Shown here: positions 27,388-36,083 of the stretch, piece by piece
Position numbering within the stretch: the first letter of the stretch is position 1
Layout: each line of letters begins with the position of its first letter
From: Mycobacterium sp. ACS1612
GTDB lineage: Bacteria; Actinomycetota; Actinomycetes; Mycobacteriales; Mycobacteriaceae
DNA: 64,000 bases
Direction of reading: 5' to 3'
Assembly (NCBI RefSeq): GCF_001667505.1
Contig: NZ_LZHZ01000076.1
Location: forward strand, 1-64,000
Made by a program: the position numbers and the translations under genes
Notes under the pieces: generated by a model
Seen by the model: only the letters and a program-made list of their open reading frames with translations
Told to the model about the DNA's origin: nothing
Databases searched by the model: none

Positions 27388-30300
27388 TCACGGCATCGCC
27401 GCAGCCACCGCGAGAAAGCCTTCGGCCTGAAGCGACGTCGCCATCTCTCGAAAGCCGGTGGCGCAATCCCGGTAGACCGCCTCGTCGCCGTCCGCCTGAG
27501 CCAGAAAAGCCCGGACGATGAACGACACCATCCGATCGAGCGCGTAGCGCGGGCTGCCCAGTTCGTTGACCGACGCCACCACCCGGTGCGCCTCGCTCAG
27601 ATCCGCTGCGCCGCCACGAGTCAGCAGTAGCTGCACAAGCGTCGCCGCGACGCCTCCCCGGCTCATCAATTCGCCAGAGTCCGACAGCCGGGCAAGGTTC
27701 GATCGCGCTGACTCGATGGCACCATCGAGGTCGGCACCGGCCGCTCGCTCCTTGGTGAAGACGTCCTCGATGTAGGGCAGCGTTGTGCTGCTGAACCGCT
27801 CCCGCAGGCAGGCGTCGCGAACCTGTCGAAGCAGAGCAAGCCCAGCCTCATGGTCCGCCCCGCTGAGGAACGTCAACGTGACGCCCCGGACGAACCGCGC
27901 AGCGGTCAACGCGAAGTCGTCGCTTGATTTCTCTGCCAGCTGCAGCGCTTCGGCCGTCTCCCGCAGAGCCACCTCATCGGCTATCAACGCGCCGGCGGCG
28001 ATGCCGAGGTACTTGTACATGACCGCGAAGACGAAACATGCCGGATCCTTGACACGGGCCATGTCGACGGCCTGATCCACGTCGTCGCGCCAGCCGGCGA
28101 TACCGATGCGATAGCGCAGCGTTCCGCGGATCGCGAGCAGCAGTGACAGCGGTGAGCCGAAGATCAGATTGCCCATGGTGGCGTCCCCGTCGGCCAGATC
28201 GATGGCGTGCTGCGCCATTTCGAGCCCCTCCGTCAATTCGCCGGCCTCGTACTTGGCGAGAATCAGCGGGAACGCCAATCCGACCGTCAGCGCGGGGTCG
28301 CCGATCGCCTCGAACAACGCCATGCATTCCGATGCGAGCCGTGACGACTCCCGATGGCGTGAATGCACCGTCAGCGCCATCACGAAACCGGACATCCCCA
28401 TCGACAGCGAACGCTTGTCGTCGGTGCGGCCGGTCAGTTCGCGCAGTTCATCGAAACCCGAGTCGGCGACGCTGCCCCCAACTCGGAACGCCGAGGCACA
28501 CAGCAGAGTCCGTGGGGCTATCCGCATCGCGTCGATATTCGGTGTGTCATCGGGCATTTGATCGGCGACCTGGCTGGCCCGCCGCCAACTGACGCGTGCG
28601 CCGAGGATGTCTCGGGTGGCCAACCACCCCGCCGCGCGCATGTGCCAGCCGTATGCCTGCTGCAGATCGCCTGCCGCTTCCGCGTGTTCGGCGATCAACG
28701 CCGCGTTGGCGTCGAGGGCTCCGGCGTGCCGTTGCTCGATCGCGGCCGCGCATCGCCGGTGCCAGTCCGCCCGATCGGCTTTCAGTTGCGATTCGTAAGC
28801 CACGGTCTGAATCAACGGATGTCGGAACGTGTACTCCGGTGGCGGGCCCGCGAGCACCTCCTCGATCAGCTCCGCGTCGGCCAACGCCGCCAGTGCAGGC
28901 GGCACGCCCAGGGTTTCGAGTATGTCTGCGGTGAACCGCGACCCGACCACCGCTGCCGCCCGTAGTGTCCGCTTGGCGTCTTGACCCAGGCGATCGATGC
29001 GCGCGGCGATGGTCGCTTGCAACGTCGCCGGGACGCTGATGTCGGCCACACCATCGCGACAGGTGTACTCGCCGCGGCTGCCGACCAGCACACCGCGGTC
29101 AGCCAGATCGCGCACGATCTCTTCGGCGAAAAACGGGTTGCCTGCGGCGCGTTCGGTGATCAAAGCGGCGACCCGAGCGGTCGACGAATCGGCTCCCACC
29201 AGTTCCGCCGTCAATGCGCTGGCCTGCGAAACATCCAGCGGCGTAAGCGCAATCCGGGTTGCGTCGGCCAGCTGTGCGAGGGTCCCGCGGTATTCGGGTC
29301 GATAGGAGATGATCGCCATCGACTGCGAGCGCGGCACAACCGCCAGGAAGTCGGCCAGCATCGCCTCACTGACTTCGTCGATCCAGTGCGCGTCTTCGAT
29401 CACGTACAGCGCGGGGCGTGGGCGCGACTGCAGGGCGGCAGTCAGCAGCGCGGTCAACCGTCGTCGACGGGCGTCCGGGTCGATGTCCGGCATCGCCGCA
29501 TCTGGGTCGGCGATACCGAGCAAGTCTTCGAGCAGCAACAGGTCCTCGGTGTCGCTTGCTACGAACTGCGACCGGACCCGTTGGCGTGCAGCGCTATCGG
29601 GCAGGTCGACGACACCGCATGCGGCACGCAACAGATTCGCGACGGCATGAAATGCGATGTCGGCGGCATGCGCATCACAGAACCCGACGTACACGTCGAC
29701 GCCGGCATCGCGCGCCAACGCGGTCGTCTCCCCGATGAATCGGCTTTTCCCGATGCCGGCGTCCCCGACCAGGCAGACGATCCGGCCGTGGCCACCGGTC
29801 GAGTGTGCGACGGCCTCGGCGATGTTGCGCATCTCGGCCTCGCGACCGACGAACGTCGACCGCGACGGCTGGGGCCGTAGGGAATGGACCGCCAACAATC
29901 GACGGGCCAGCACGCCCGCATCCCGACCTTTGATCTGGACGAGTTCTGACTCGCCCAGCGCGGCAACGGCTTCCACGAGCCTCGCGGTCGATTCGCTGAG
30001 CATCACCTCGCCGGGTGGTGCGACGGATTCCATCCGTTGAGCCATGCCGACGTGTTCACCGATCGCGGTGTATCCGGCGGCGCCGGCGGGCATTTCACCG
30101 GCGACCACCTGCCCCGAATTCAGGCCGACACGCACCTGCAGTTCGACGCCGTCGCGGACGCGCACTTCGCCCGCTTGGCGTCGCACCGCCTGCTGCAGGT
30201 CGATTCCCGCGCGGCAGGCGCGTAACGCGTGGTCTTCCAAAGCCGCCGGCGCGCCGAACAGCGCCATGATTCCGTCGCCGGTGAAACTCTGCACCGTGCC

Positions 30301-30543
30301 GCAGTGGCGCGCCACCACCGCGGCGGCGGCATCGACCAGTTCGGCGATGATCTCTCGCATCCGCTCAGGACCGACCGCACTCGCAATGTCCATCGAACGC
30401 ACCACATCGGCGAACAACACCGTCACCTGCTTGAACTCGGCGGCCTCACGTGCGACGGCGATCGGCGCGCCGCACGAGTCGCAGAACCGAGCGCCGTTGC
30501 GCGGTCGGACGCCACACGAGTCGCATACGGTCGCCATCGCCAT
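27388..30543 (-). CDS. Class III adenylate/guanylate cyclase fused to AAA ATPase and TPR-like region
   Basis: The 1,051-residue cytoplasmic signalling protein has, in order: a zinc ribbon (CDSCGVRP and CDSCGAP, residues 7-26), a class III cyclase domain (FADVVRSMDIA and GDGIMALFGAP for metal binding, GLNSGQVVAGEM), then an AAA/STAND ATPase (Walker A GDAGIGKSRF at about 265, ALYVIEDAHWIDE at about 390), and a helical repeat region to the end. This is the layout of mycobacterial cyclase-LuxR relatives, but no LuxR domain is seen. The ATG has AAGGAGA upstream. It occupies the place where M. tuberculosis has Rv2319c-2324. Confidence 0.92.
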   Translation of the reverse strand: MAMATVCDSCGVRPRNGARFCDSCGAPIAVAREAAEFKQVTVLFADVVRSMDIASAVGPERMREIIAELVDAAAAVVARHCGTVQSFTGDGIMALFGAPAALEDHALRACRAGIDLQQAVRRQAGEVRVRDGVELQVRVGLNSGQVVAGEMPAGAAGYTAIGEHVGMAQRMESVAPPGEVMLSESTARLVEAVAALGESELVQIKGRDAGVLARRLLAVHSLRPQPSRSTFVGREAEMRNIAEAVAHSTGGHGRIVCLVGDAGIGKSRFIGETTALARDAGVDVYVGFCDAHAADIAFHAVANLLRAACGVVDLPDSAARQRVRSQFVASDTEDLLLLEDLLGIADPDAAMPDIDPDARRRRLTALLTAALQSRPRPALYVIEDAHWIDEVSEAMLADFLAVVPRSQSMAIISYRPEYRGTLAQLADATRIALTPLDVSQASALTAELVGADSSTARVAALITERAAGNPFFAEEIVRDLADRGVLVGSRGEYTCRDGVADISVPATLQATIAARIDRLGQDAKRTLRAAAVVGSRFTADILETLGVPPALAALADAELIEEVLAGPPPEYTFRHPLIQTVAYESQLKADRADWHRRCAAAIEQRHAGALDANAALIAEHAEAAGDLQQAYGWHMRAAGWLATRDILGARVSWRRASQVADQMPDDTPNIDAMRIAPRTLLCASAFRVGGSVADSGFDELRELTGRTDDKRSLSMGMSGFVMALTVHSRHRESSRLASECMALFEAIGDPALTVGLAFPLILAKYEAGELTEGLEMAQHAIDLADGDATMGNLIFGSPLSLLLAIRGTLRYRIGIAGWRDDVDQAVDMARVKDPACFVFAVMYKYLGIAAGALIADEVALRETAEALQLAEKSSDDFALTAARFVRGVTLTFLSGADHEAGLALLRQVRDACLRERFSSTTLPYIEDVFTKERAAGADLDGAIESARSNLARLSDSGELMSRGGVAATLVQLLLTRGGAADLSEAHRVVASVNELGSPRYALDRMVSFIVRAFLAQADGDEAVYRDCATGFREMATSLQAEGFLAVAAAMP

Positions 30544-30588
30544 CGATCTCCTTCGGCCAAGAATAAAGCGACGGCGCCGTCCCCAGAC

Positions 30589-31431
30589 TCAGCGTGTGGA
30601 AATTGTGCCTCCCACCGTCAATTCGAGCGTTATCGCGGCAGCGCACATCATTGCCACGATCGCCAGCGCCACCCAGTCGGCGCGTTTCGGGCCCGACGGG
30701 ACCGCCGAGATCTGCCCGGCGCCGCCTCGCGCGGTGATCGCGTCGCCCATCTCGTCGGCGCGGCGCAGCGCCACGGTGATGCCCGCCGCGAGGATGTCGA
30801 CAACTTCGAGAGCCCACCGCTTGCGGCGCTGACGTCGGGTGGTCGGCACCATCTTCGGCCGCAACCTACGGGCCGCATACAGCACCCGGAACTCGTCGAT
30901 CAGCATCGGAAACGCCCGCAGCGCCAAGGCCAGCGCCACCGCCCAGTCATCGACCGGGACGCGCAGCGGCCGCAGCGGACGGCCCAATTTGGCTACCGCA
31001 GGCGCGATTTCGGCGACGTTTGTCGTCCACGACACCATCGCGCCGAGCCCGAGCAGCACGATCGACACCGCCGTGATGCGTAGGAAGGTGAGCAGCCCAC
31101 CCAACTCGAGGTGCACCGAACCCACGTCGATTACCGGACTGTCTCCTGAGAACGCCGCCGTCGCACCGCCGATGAACAGCAGCACCCAGAGCCAGCGCGG
31201 AATCGACGGCAACGCGCCACGCTGAATGTGCGCCAGCCGAGCCGCCGTCAGTATCAGGGCGGCCACCAATCCGATGGGCACCCAACCCGGGTAGAACGTC
31301 AGCAGCACACCGATGCCGGCGACGGCGATGAGTTTCGTTCCGGCCCAGAGCCGATGGATGACGGTGTCGCCCGGCACCGGCCGCAACAGCACGACGGGTG
31401 CGCGCTGCTTGGCTGCCGTCGGCGCACTCAC
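30589..31431 (-). CDS. ECF transporter T component (CbiQ-like), Rv2325c-like
   Basis: Transmembrane coupling protein of an energy-coupling-factor vitamin or metal importer, 280 residues with about five to six helices. The T-component signature Ala-Arg-Gly is present as DAITARGGAG near the C-terminus, preceded by a basic coupling helix (RRLRPKMVPTTRRQRRKRW). GTG 31431 overlaps the stop of the ATPase gene by four bases. The pair is conserved as M. tuberculosis Rv2325c-Rv2326c. The substrate is unknown. Confidence 0.88.
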   Translation of the reverse strand: MSAPTAAKQRAPVVLLRPVPGDTVIHRLWAGTKLIAVAGIGVLLTFYPGWVPIGLVAALILTAARLAHIQRGALPSIPRWLWVLLFIGGATAAFSGDSPVIDVGSVHLELGGLLTFLRITAVSIVLLGLGAMVSWTTNVAEIAPAVAKLGRPLRPLRVPVDDWAVALALALRAFPMLIDEFRVLYAARRLRPKMVPTTRRQRRKRWALEVVDILAAGITVALRRADEMGDAITARGGAGQISAVPSGPKRADWVALAIVAMMCAAAITLELTVGGTISTR

Positions 31432-33470
31432 GACATCTCTCCCGCCGCCGTCGGCGCCGCCAACTGACCGTTGTGCAGGCGCAGGGTGCGCGGGCACAGG
31501 TCTTCGAGGCCCGAGAAGTCATGCGAGATGACGACGACCGTCAGGCCGGCGTTGCGCCGCAGATCCTCCAACAGGCGCAGCAGGCCACGCTGGCTCGCGG
31601 CGTCCAGTCCAGCCAACGGCTCGTCGAGGATCAGGGCCCGCGGGGACCGGGCCAGCAACCCGGCAAGTACGACGCGGCGCATCTGGCCGCCACTGAGTTG
31701 ATCGATGCGACGCGTTGCCATTGCGGGGTCCAGCCCGACGGTGCCCAACGCCGTGACCACCCGGTCCCGGTCACGGTGCGAGAACCCGGCCGCCGAAGCG
31801 ATCTCCAGGTCGACGCGGCTGCGCATCAGCTGCAGCCGGGCCGCCTGAAACGAAATGGCAACGCCGCCAACCTGATCGGAGACCGGTTCGCCGTCGAGCA
31901 GGCAGCTGCCGACCGTCGGCACCGTCAGCCCCGCCATGATCCAGGCCAGCGTGGACTTGCCCGATCCGTTCAGACCGTGGATCAACACCCCGTCACCCTC
32001 ATGGACGGCGAAGTTGATGTCGTGCAGAGCCGTTGTTGCCCAAGGAGTTCCGCTGGCGTACTCGTGGCCGACGCCGATCAACTCGAGCACCGCGTCTTCG
32101 GAACGCACAGCGGCGGGAGTTGTCCCGGTCGGAGCCGCAGCCGTCTCGACCATCTCTGTGTTGTCCGAGGCACCACCGTTACCGGTCAGGTTGATCACCC
32201 GGTCCGCCGCGTCGGCCTCGCTGTTGTAGTGCGTGATGTGCACCAGCGACATGCTGTGGTGCTGGGTCAGACCCGACAGCACCGACATCAATCCCTCGCG
32301 ACCGTCCTGGTCGACCATGCTGGTGATCTCGTCGGCGATCAACAGCGACGGCTCGCGGGCCAGTCCCGCGGCGACCGCGAGGCGCTGCAACTCTCCGCCG
32401 GACAGTCCGCCGGTGTCCCGTTCGGCGAGCCCGTCGAGGCCCACCTCCGCGAGCAGTTGATGCACGTCGATGGTCTTTCCGGGCGGCAACCCCCACACCA
32501 CGTCGTCGGCGACGCGGGTGCCGAGCACCTGGCTTTCCGGGTGCTGCATGACCACCGCGGTGCCGCCGAGCTTGCCGAGGCCGACGGCGCCGGGCCGGTC
32601 GATGGTCCCCGAGGTCGGCTCGCGGCCTGCGAGCATCAGCATCAACGTCGTCTTGCCCGAGCCGTTGGCGCCCGTCACCGCGACGTGCTCACCGGGTTCG
32701 ACGCTCAGCGACACCGGACCGAGGGCGTCGTGGTCGGCCTTCGGATAGCGGAACCGGACGTCGTTCAGTCGCACCGGCACCGGCGCGATGGGTCCGGCAT
32801 CGGCCGACGACTCCAGCTTGTGCACATCCGGGATCCCGAGCAGCCGGGTCAGCACCCGTGACAACGCCCACCAACCGATGAACGTGACCATCACGATGGA
32901 CAGCACCGAGGAGCCGAAGAACAGGAACGGCCAGTAATGCAGCGCGGTGGCGAAGTCGTTCTTCAGCCGTTCGGCGGCGGGCTCGAGATTCGGAATGCGG
33001 GAGAGCACCACGGCGAGGCCGTTGATGTTTGCGGTCACCGTGTCGAACATCAGATGGCGCAGCCGCGACAGGATGGCCAGCGCCGTCACCGTCAAGACGC
33101 CGAACAGCGCGCCGGCGACGACGGCCGCGGCCAGCACGGTCAGCAGTCCCCGCCCGCGACGTTTGACGGTGCCGGTCAGTCCGCCGATGTAAGCGCAGTT
33201 GACCACGGTCATGAAGCCGCCGAGGCCTGCGATCAGAAACGCGATGACCGCACCCGCGACCGTGGCGGCGATCAATACCCGGAACCGGTACCGGTAGGCG
33301 AGCAGACCCATCGGCACGGTGCCCAGCAACGACACGCCCGCGGCGAACGGGACGACGACGGCGATGATCGCGGTGGCTGCGCACAGCGCCGCCATCACCG
33401 AGGCCTGCGCGAGTTCGACCGGTTGCAGCGAGCCTGCCCGACGCGGGGCCCCCGGCTCGGTTACGGTCAT
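31428..33470 (-). CDS. ECF-type ABC transporter: membrane domain fused to two ATPase domains, Rv2326c-like
   Basis: The 680-residue fusion begins with a hydrophobic domain of about 210 residues and five or six helices (VMAALCAATAIIAVVVPFAA and others) that occupies the position of a substrate-binding S component. Two ABC ATPase domains follow: Walker A GANGSGKTT with signature LSGGELQRLA, and GLNGSGKST with LSGGQMRRVV. With the T component encoded next, this makes a complete ECF importer in two genes. Start ATG 33470 is chosen; the upstream extension lacks membrane or ATPase features and runs into the MarR promoter. Confidence 0.9.
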   Translation of the reverse strand: MTVTEPGAPRRAGSLQPVELAQASVMAALCAATAIIAVVVPFAAGVSLLGTVPMGLLAYRYRFRVLIAATVAGAVIAFLIAGLGGFMTVVNCAYIGGLTGTVKRRGRGLLTVLAAAVVAGALFGVLTVTALAILSRLRHLMFDTVTANINGLAVVLSRIPNLEPAAERLKNDFATALHYWPFLFFGSSVLSIVMVTFIGWWALSRVLTRLLGIPDVHKLESSADAGPIAPVPVRLNDVRFRYPKADHDALGPVSLSVEPGEHVAVTGANGSGKTTLMLMLAGREPTSGTIDRPGAVGLGKLGGTAVVMQHPESQVLGTRVADDVVWGLPPGKTIDVHQLLAEVGLDGLAERDTGGLSGGELQRLAVAAGLAREPSLLIADEITSMVDQDGREGLMSVLSGLTQHHSMSLVHITHYNSEADAADRVINLTGNGGASDNTEMVETAAAPTGTTPAAVRSEDAVLELIGVGHEYASGTPWATTALHDINFAVHEGDGVLIHGLNGSGKSTLAWIMAGLTVPTVGSCLLDGEPVSDQVGGVAISFQAARLQLMRSRVDLEIASAAGFSHRDRDRVVTALGTVGLDPAMATRRIDQLSGGQMRRVVLAGLLARSPRALILDEPLAGLDAASQRGLLRLLEDLRRNAGLTVVVISHDFSGLEDLCPRTLRLHNGQLAAPTAAGEMS

Positions 33471-33551
33471 TTCTCGATTCTGCCAGTCGCCCCTCGCAGC
33501 CCCTCGCCCCCGATGCTGTGAGCGGCGACACGCCCGGCAAAATTTGAATCG

Positions 33552-33566
33552 CATAGTAAACCTATG
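33552..33566. promoter_or_regulatory. Candidate MarR operator palindrome
   Basis: CATAG-TAAAC-CTATG is a perfect 5-5-5 inverted repeat, 13 bases upstream of the marR-family start at 33580 and 82 bases from the divergent transporter start at 33470. Its AT-rich character stands out in this DNA. MarR proteins usually bind such palindromes in their own promoters. Confidence 0.5.
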
Positions 33567-33579
33567 TAATCTTCAAGGC

Positions 33580-34020
33580 ATGTCCCCGACGCTCGGAGCC
33601 GATCTCCTGTCCGTGGTGGCCCGGATCAACCGGCTGGCCACCCAACGGGTTCGCATGCCGCTGGGTTACGCCCAGGCGCGGCTGCTGTCGACGATCGAGG
33701 ATCAAGGCGCGACCCGGATCTCGGATCTGGCCGCGCTGGACCACTGCTCGCAGCCGACGATGACCACCCAGGTCCGCCGGCTCGAAGACGCGGGCCTGGT
33801 ATCGCGCAACGTCGACCCCGACGATGCGCGGGCGGTGCTCATCCGGATCACGCCGAAGGGCGTCGACACGCTGCGCCAGGTGCGCATCGATCGAGCCGCG
33901 GCCGTCGATCCGTACCTGGAGCGGCTCGATGCCGCGGACCGGCAAACGCTCACCGACGCGGTGCGCGTGATGCGACGACTTCTCGAGGATGCGGCCGCCC
34001 CCACCCCAGCCAAAAGATAA
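33580..34020 (+). CDS. MarR family transcriptional regulator (Rv2327-like)
   Basis: The 146-residue protein has a MarR winged helix: ARLLSTIEDQGATRISDLAA, then HCSQPTMTTQVRRLEDAGLV as recognition helix, and the wing at DPDDARAVLIRITPKG. It is divergent from the ECF transporter as in M. tuberculosis and is followed 23 bases later by an MFS exporter, which it may control together with itself through the palindrome at 33552. The ligand is unknown. Confidence 0.9.
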   Translation: MSPTLGADLLSVVARINRLATQRVRMPLGYAQARLLSTIEDQGATRISDLAALDHCSQPTMTTQVRRLEDAGLVSRNVDPDDARAVLIRITPKGVDTLRQVRIDRAAAVDPYLERLDAADRQTLTDAVRVMRRLLEDAAAPTPAKR

Positions 34021-34043
34021 CCGCAAAGGAGTAGCCGCACCGT

Positions 34044-35255
34044 ATGTGGCGCCAACCCAAGGCTGTTTGGGCCGTTGCCTTCGCGTCCGTCGTGGCGTTC
34101 ATGGGCATCGGTCTCGTCGACCCCATCCTCAAACCGATCGCCGACAACCTCGACGCGTCGCCGTCGCAGGTGTCGCTGCTGTTCACCAGCTACATGGCGG
34201 TGATGGGCGTGGCCATGCTCATCACCGGTGTGGTGGCCAGCCGCATCGGCCCCAAACGCACCCTGCTGATCGGGCTGGTGGTCATAATCGCGGGCGCGGG
34301 CCTGGCGGGACTGTCCGACTCTGTGATGGAAATCGTTGGCTGGCGGGCACTTTGGGGTCTTGGCAACGCGCTGTTCATCGCGACCGCGCTGGCCACCATC
34401 GTGGGTTCCGCGCGCGGCTCCGTCGCCCAGGCGATCATCCTCTACGAGGCCGCACTGGGCCTCGGCATCGCGGTGGGGCCGCTGGTCGGCGGAGTGCTCG
34501 GCTCGATCTCGTGGCGCGGCCCGTTCTTCGGGGTGTCGGTGTTGATGGCGGTCGCGCTGATCGTCACCGCGTTCCTGCTGCCGTCAACGCCGCGCGCCGA
34601 ACGCGCCACCACGCTGGCCGACCCGTTCCGTGCGCTGCGCCACCGCGGTCTGCTGGGCGTCGCAATCACCGCGCTGCTGTACAACTTCGGCTTCTTCACG
34701 TTGCTGGCGTTCACCCCGTTCCCACTCGACATGGGCGCGCACGAGATCGGGCTGATCTTCTTCGGCTGGGGTCTGGCGCTGGCCTTCACGTCCGTGGTCG
34801 TCGCGCCGCGGTTGCAGCACCGCTTCGGCACGGTGCCGACTCTGATCGTCAACCTGCTGGCGATGACCGCGACGCTGGCGGTGATGGCCGTCGGCACCGA
34901 CAACAAGGCCGTGCTGGCGACGTGCGTGGTGGTCGCGGGTCTGTTCATCGGCATCAACAACACGCTGATCACCGAGACCGTCATGAAGGCGGCGCCGGTC
35001 GAACGCGGAGTGGCTTCGGCCGCTTACAGTTTCGTGCGGTTCGCCGGCGCCGCGCTGGCACCCTGGCTGGCCGGTGTGCTTGGCGAGCGGATCAGTGTGC
35101 ATCTGCCGTTCTGGGTCGGCGCCGCAGCCGTGCTGGTGGGCGCGGGCGTGCTGTTCGCCAGCCGACGTCATCTGGCCGGGATCGACGTCGAGGAGTCGGA
35201 ACTCGACGAGACGGTCGAGCAGGCAGAGGCCATCACGGTCGGCAGCGACAGCTGA
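34044..35255 (+). CDS. Major facilitator superfamily exporter
   Basis: The 403-residue membrane protein has about twelve predicted helices. The MFS loop motif between helices 2 and 3 is seen as VVASRIGPKRTLLIG, and the helix-5 drug-antiporter-like region as LYEAALGLGIAVGPLVGG. This pattern fits proton-driven drug or metabolite exporters. AAAGGAG lies 12 bases before ATG 34044. It follows the MarR gene directly, a common regulator-exporter arrangement. The substrate is unknown. Confidence 0.88.
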   Translation: MWRQPKAVWAVAFASVVAFMGIGLVDPILKPIADNLDASPSQVSLLFTSYMAVMGVAMLITGVVASRIGPKRTLLIGLVVIIAGAGLAGLSDSVMEIVGWRALWGLGNALFIATALATIVGSARGSVAQAIILYEAALGLGIAVGPLVGGVLGSISWRGPFFGVSVLMAVALIVTAFLLPSTPRAERATTLADPFRALRHRGLLGVAITALLYNFGFFTLLAFTPFPLDMGAHEIGLIFFGWGLALAFTSVVVAPRLQHRFGTVPTLIVNLLAMTATLAVMAVGTDNKAVLATCVVVAGLFIGINNTLITETVMKAAPVERGVASAAYSFVRFAGAALAPWLAGVLGERISVHLPFWVGAAAVLVGAGVLFASRRHLAGIDVEESELDETVEQAEAITVGSDS

Positions 35256-35256
35256 G

Positions 35257-35988
35257 TCAGACGACCGTTCCGACCAGATGCCCGACTAGGTACGTCGCGG
35301 CGATCGCCACCATGCCGAACACCAACTGACGCAACGACGCAAACCACAACGCCTTCTTGGTGAAACGGGCCGCAACTCCCCCTGCGACCATCAGGCCGAT
35401 GCCGCCGAACAGCAGGCCGAGCCACAATGCTTGGAAGCCGAGGAAGTACGGGATCAGCGGCACGATGGCGCCGATGGCGAATGTGACGAAACTGGAGCCT
35501 GCCGCGACCCAGGGCGACGGTTTCTCGTCCGGGTGGACGCCCAGTTCCTGCGCCACATGCACGTTCAACGCGCGGGTCTCGTCGCGGTGAATCTCCTCGG
35601 AGGCCTTCTCTGCGGTTTCCGGGCTCATGCCCATCTCGACGAGCATCCAGACCAGTTCGGTTTCTTCCGCCTCTGGGTGCTTGCTCAGCGCGCGGCGCTC
35701 CATCCGCACCTCGGCGTCGAGTTGCTCGTTCGCGGTGGTGACGGAGGTGTACTCGCCGAGTGCCATGGAAAACGCGCCGGCTACCAGCCCGGCGAAACCG
35801 CTGATGACCACGGTGTGTGCATCGGCCGCGGCGCCCACACCGGCGATCAGGGCGGTGTTGCTCACCAGTCCGTCCATCGCGCCGAACGTCGCGGCGCGCA
35901 ACCACCCGCCCGACACATCCGAGTGTCGATGGTGCGGGATGTGCGGCATGCCCGTCGGCGATACCGGTGCCTCGTCTGACTCGGTCAT
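35257..35988 (-). CDS. VIT1/CCC1 family iron or manganese transporter
   Basis: The 243-residue membrane protein matches the vacuolar-iron-transporter family: first helix with RAATFGAMDGLVSNTALIAG, second with SGFAGLVAGAFSMALGEYTS, a cytosolic metal-binding helical hairpin rich in Glu/Met/His (TELVWMLVEMGMSPETAE), then three C-terminal helices. These proteins export iron or manganese from the cytosol. Start ATG 35988 is chosen because similarity begins shortly after it. It is convergent with the MFS exporter, with one base between stop codons. Confidence 0.9.
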   Translation of the reverse strand: MTESDEAPVSPTGMPHIPHHRHSDVSGGWLRAATFGAMDGLVSNTALIAGVGAAADAHTVVISGFAGLVAGAFSMALGEYTSVTTANEQLDAEVRMERRALSKHPEAEETELVWMLVEMGMSPETAEKASEEIHRDETRALNVHVAQELGVHPDEKPSPWVAAGSSFVTFAIGAIVPLIPYFLGFQALWLGLLFGGIGLMVAGGVAARFTKKALWFASLRQLVFGMVAIAATYLVGHLVGTVV

Positions 35989-36083
35989 AACCAAATTCAA
36001 CGTCACCGATTTCCGCTGGTCCAGCAAGGCTAGGTTTGCCACATCACAGTTTCCGCGGGGGCCGAAAGGGCTACCGTCTGAAT

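Noticed and set aside
36025..36043. IdeR-box-like sequence upstream of the VIT transporter
   Set aside because: Compared with the 19-base iron box consensus it matches at only about 11 positions and lacks dyad symmetry, so it is not convincing even though the gene context is suggestive.
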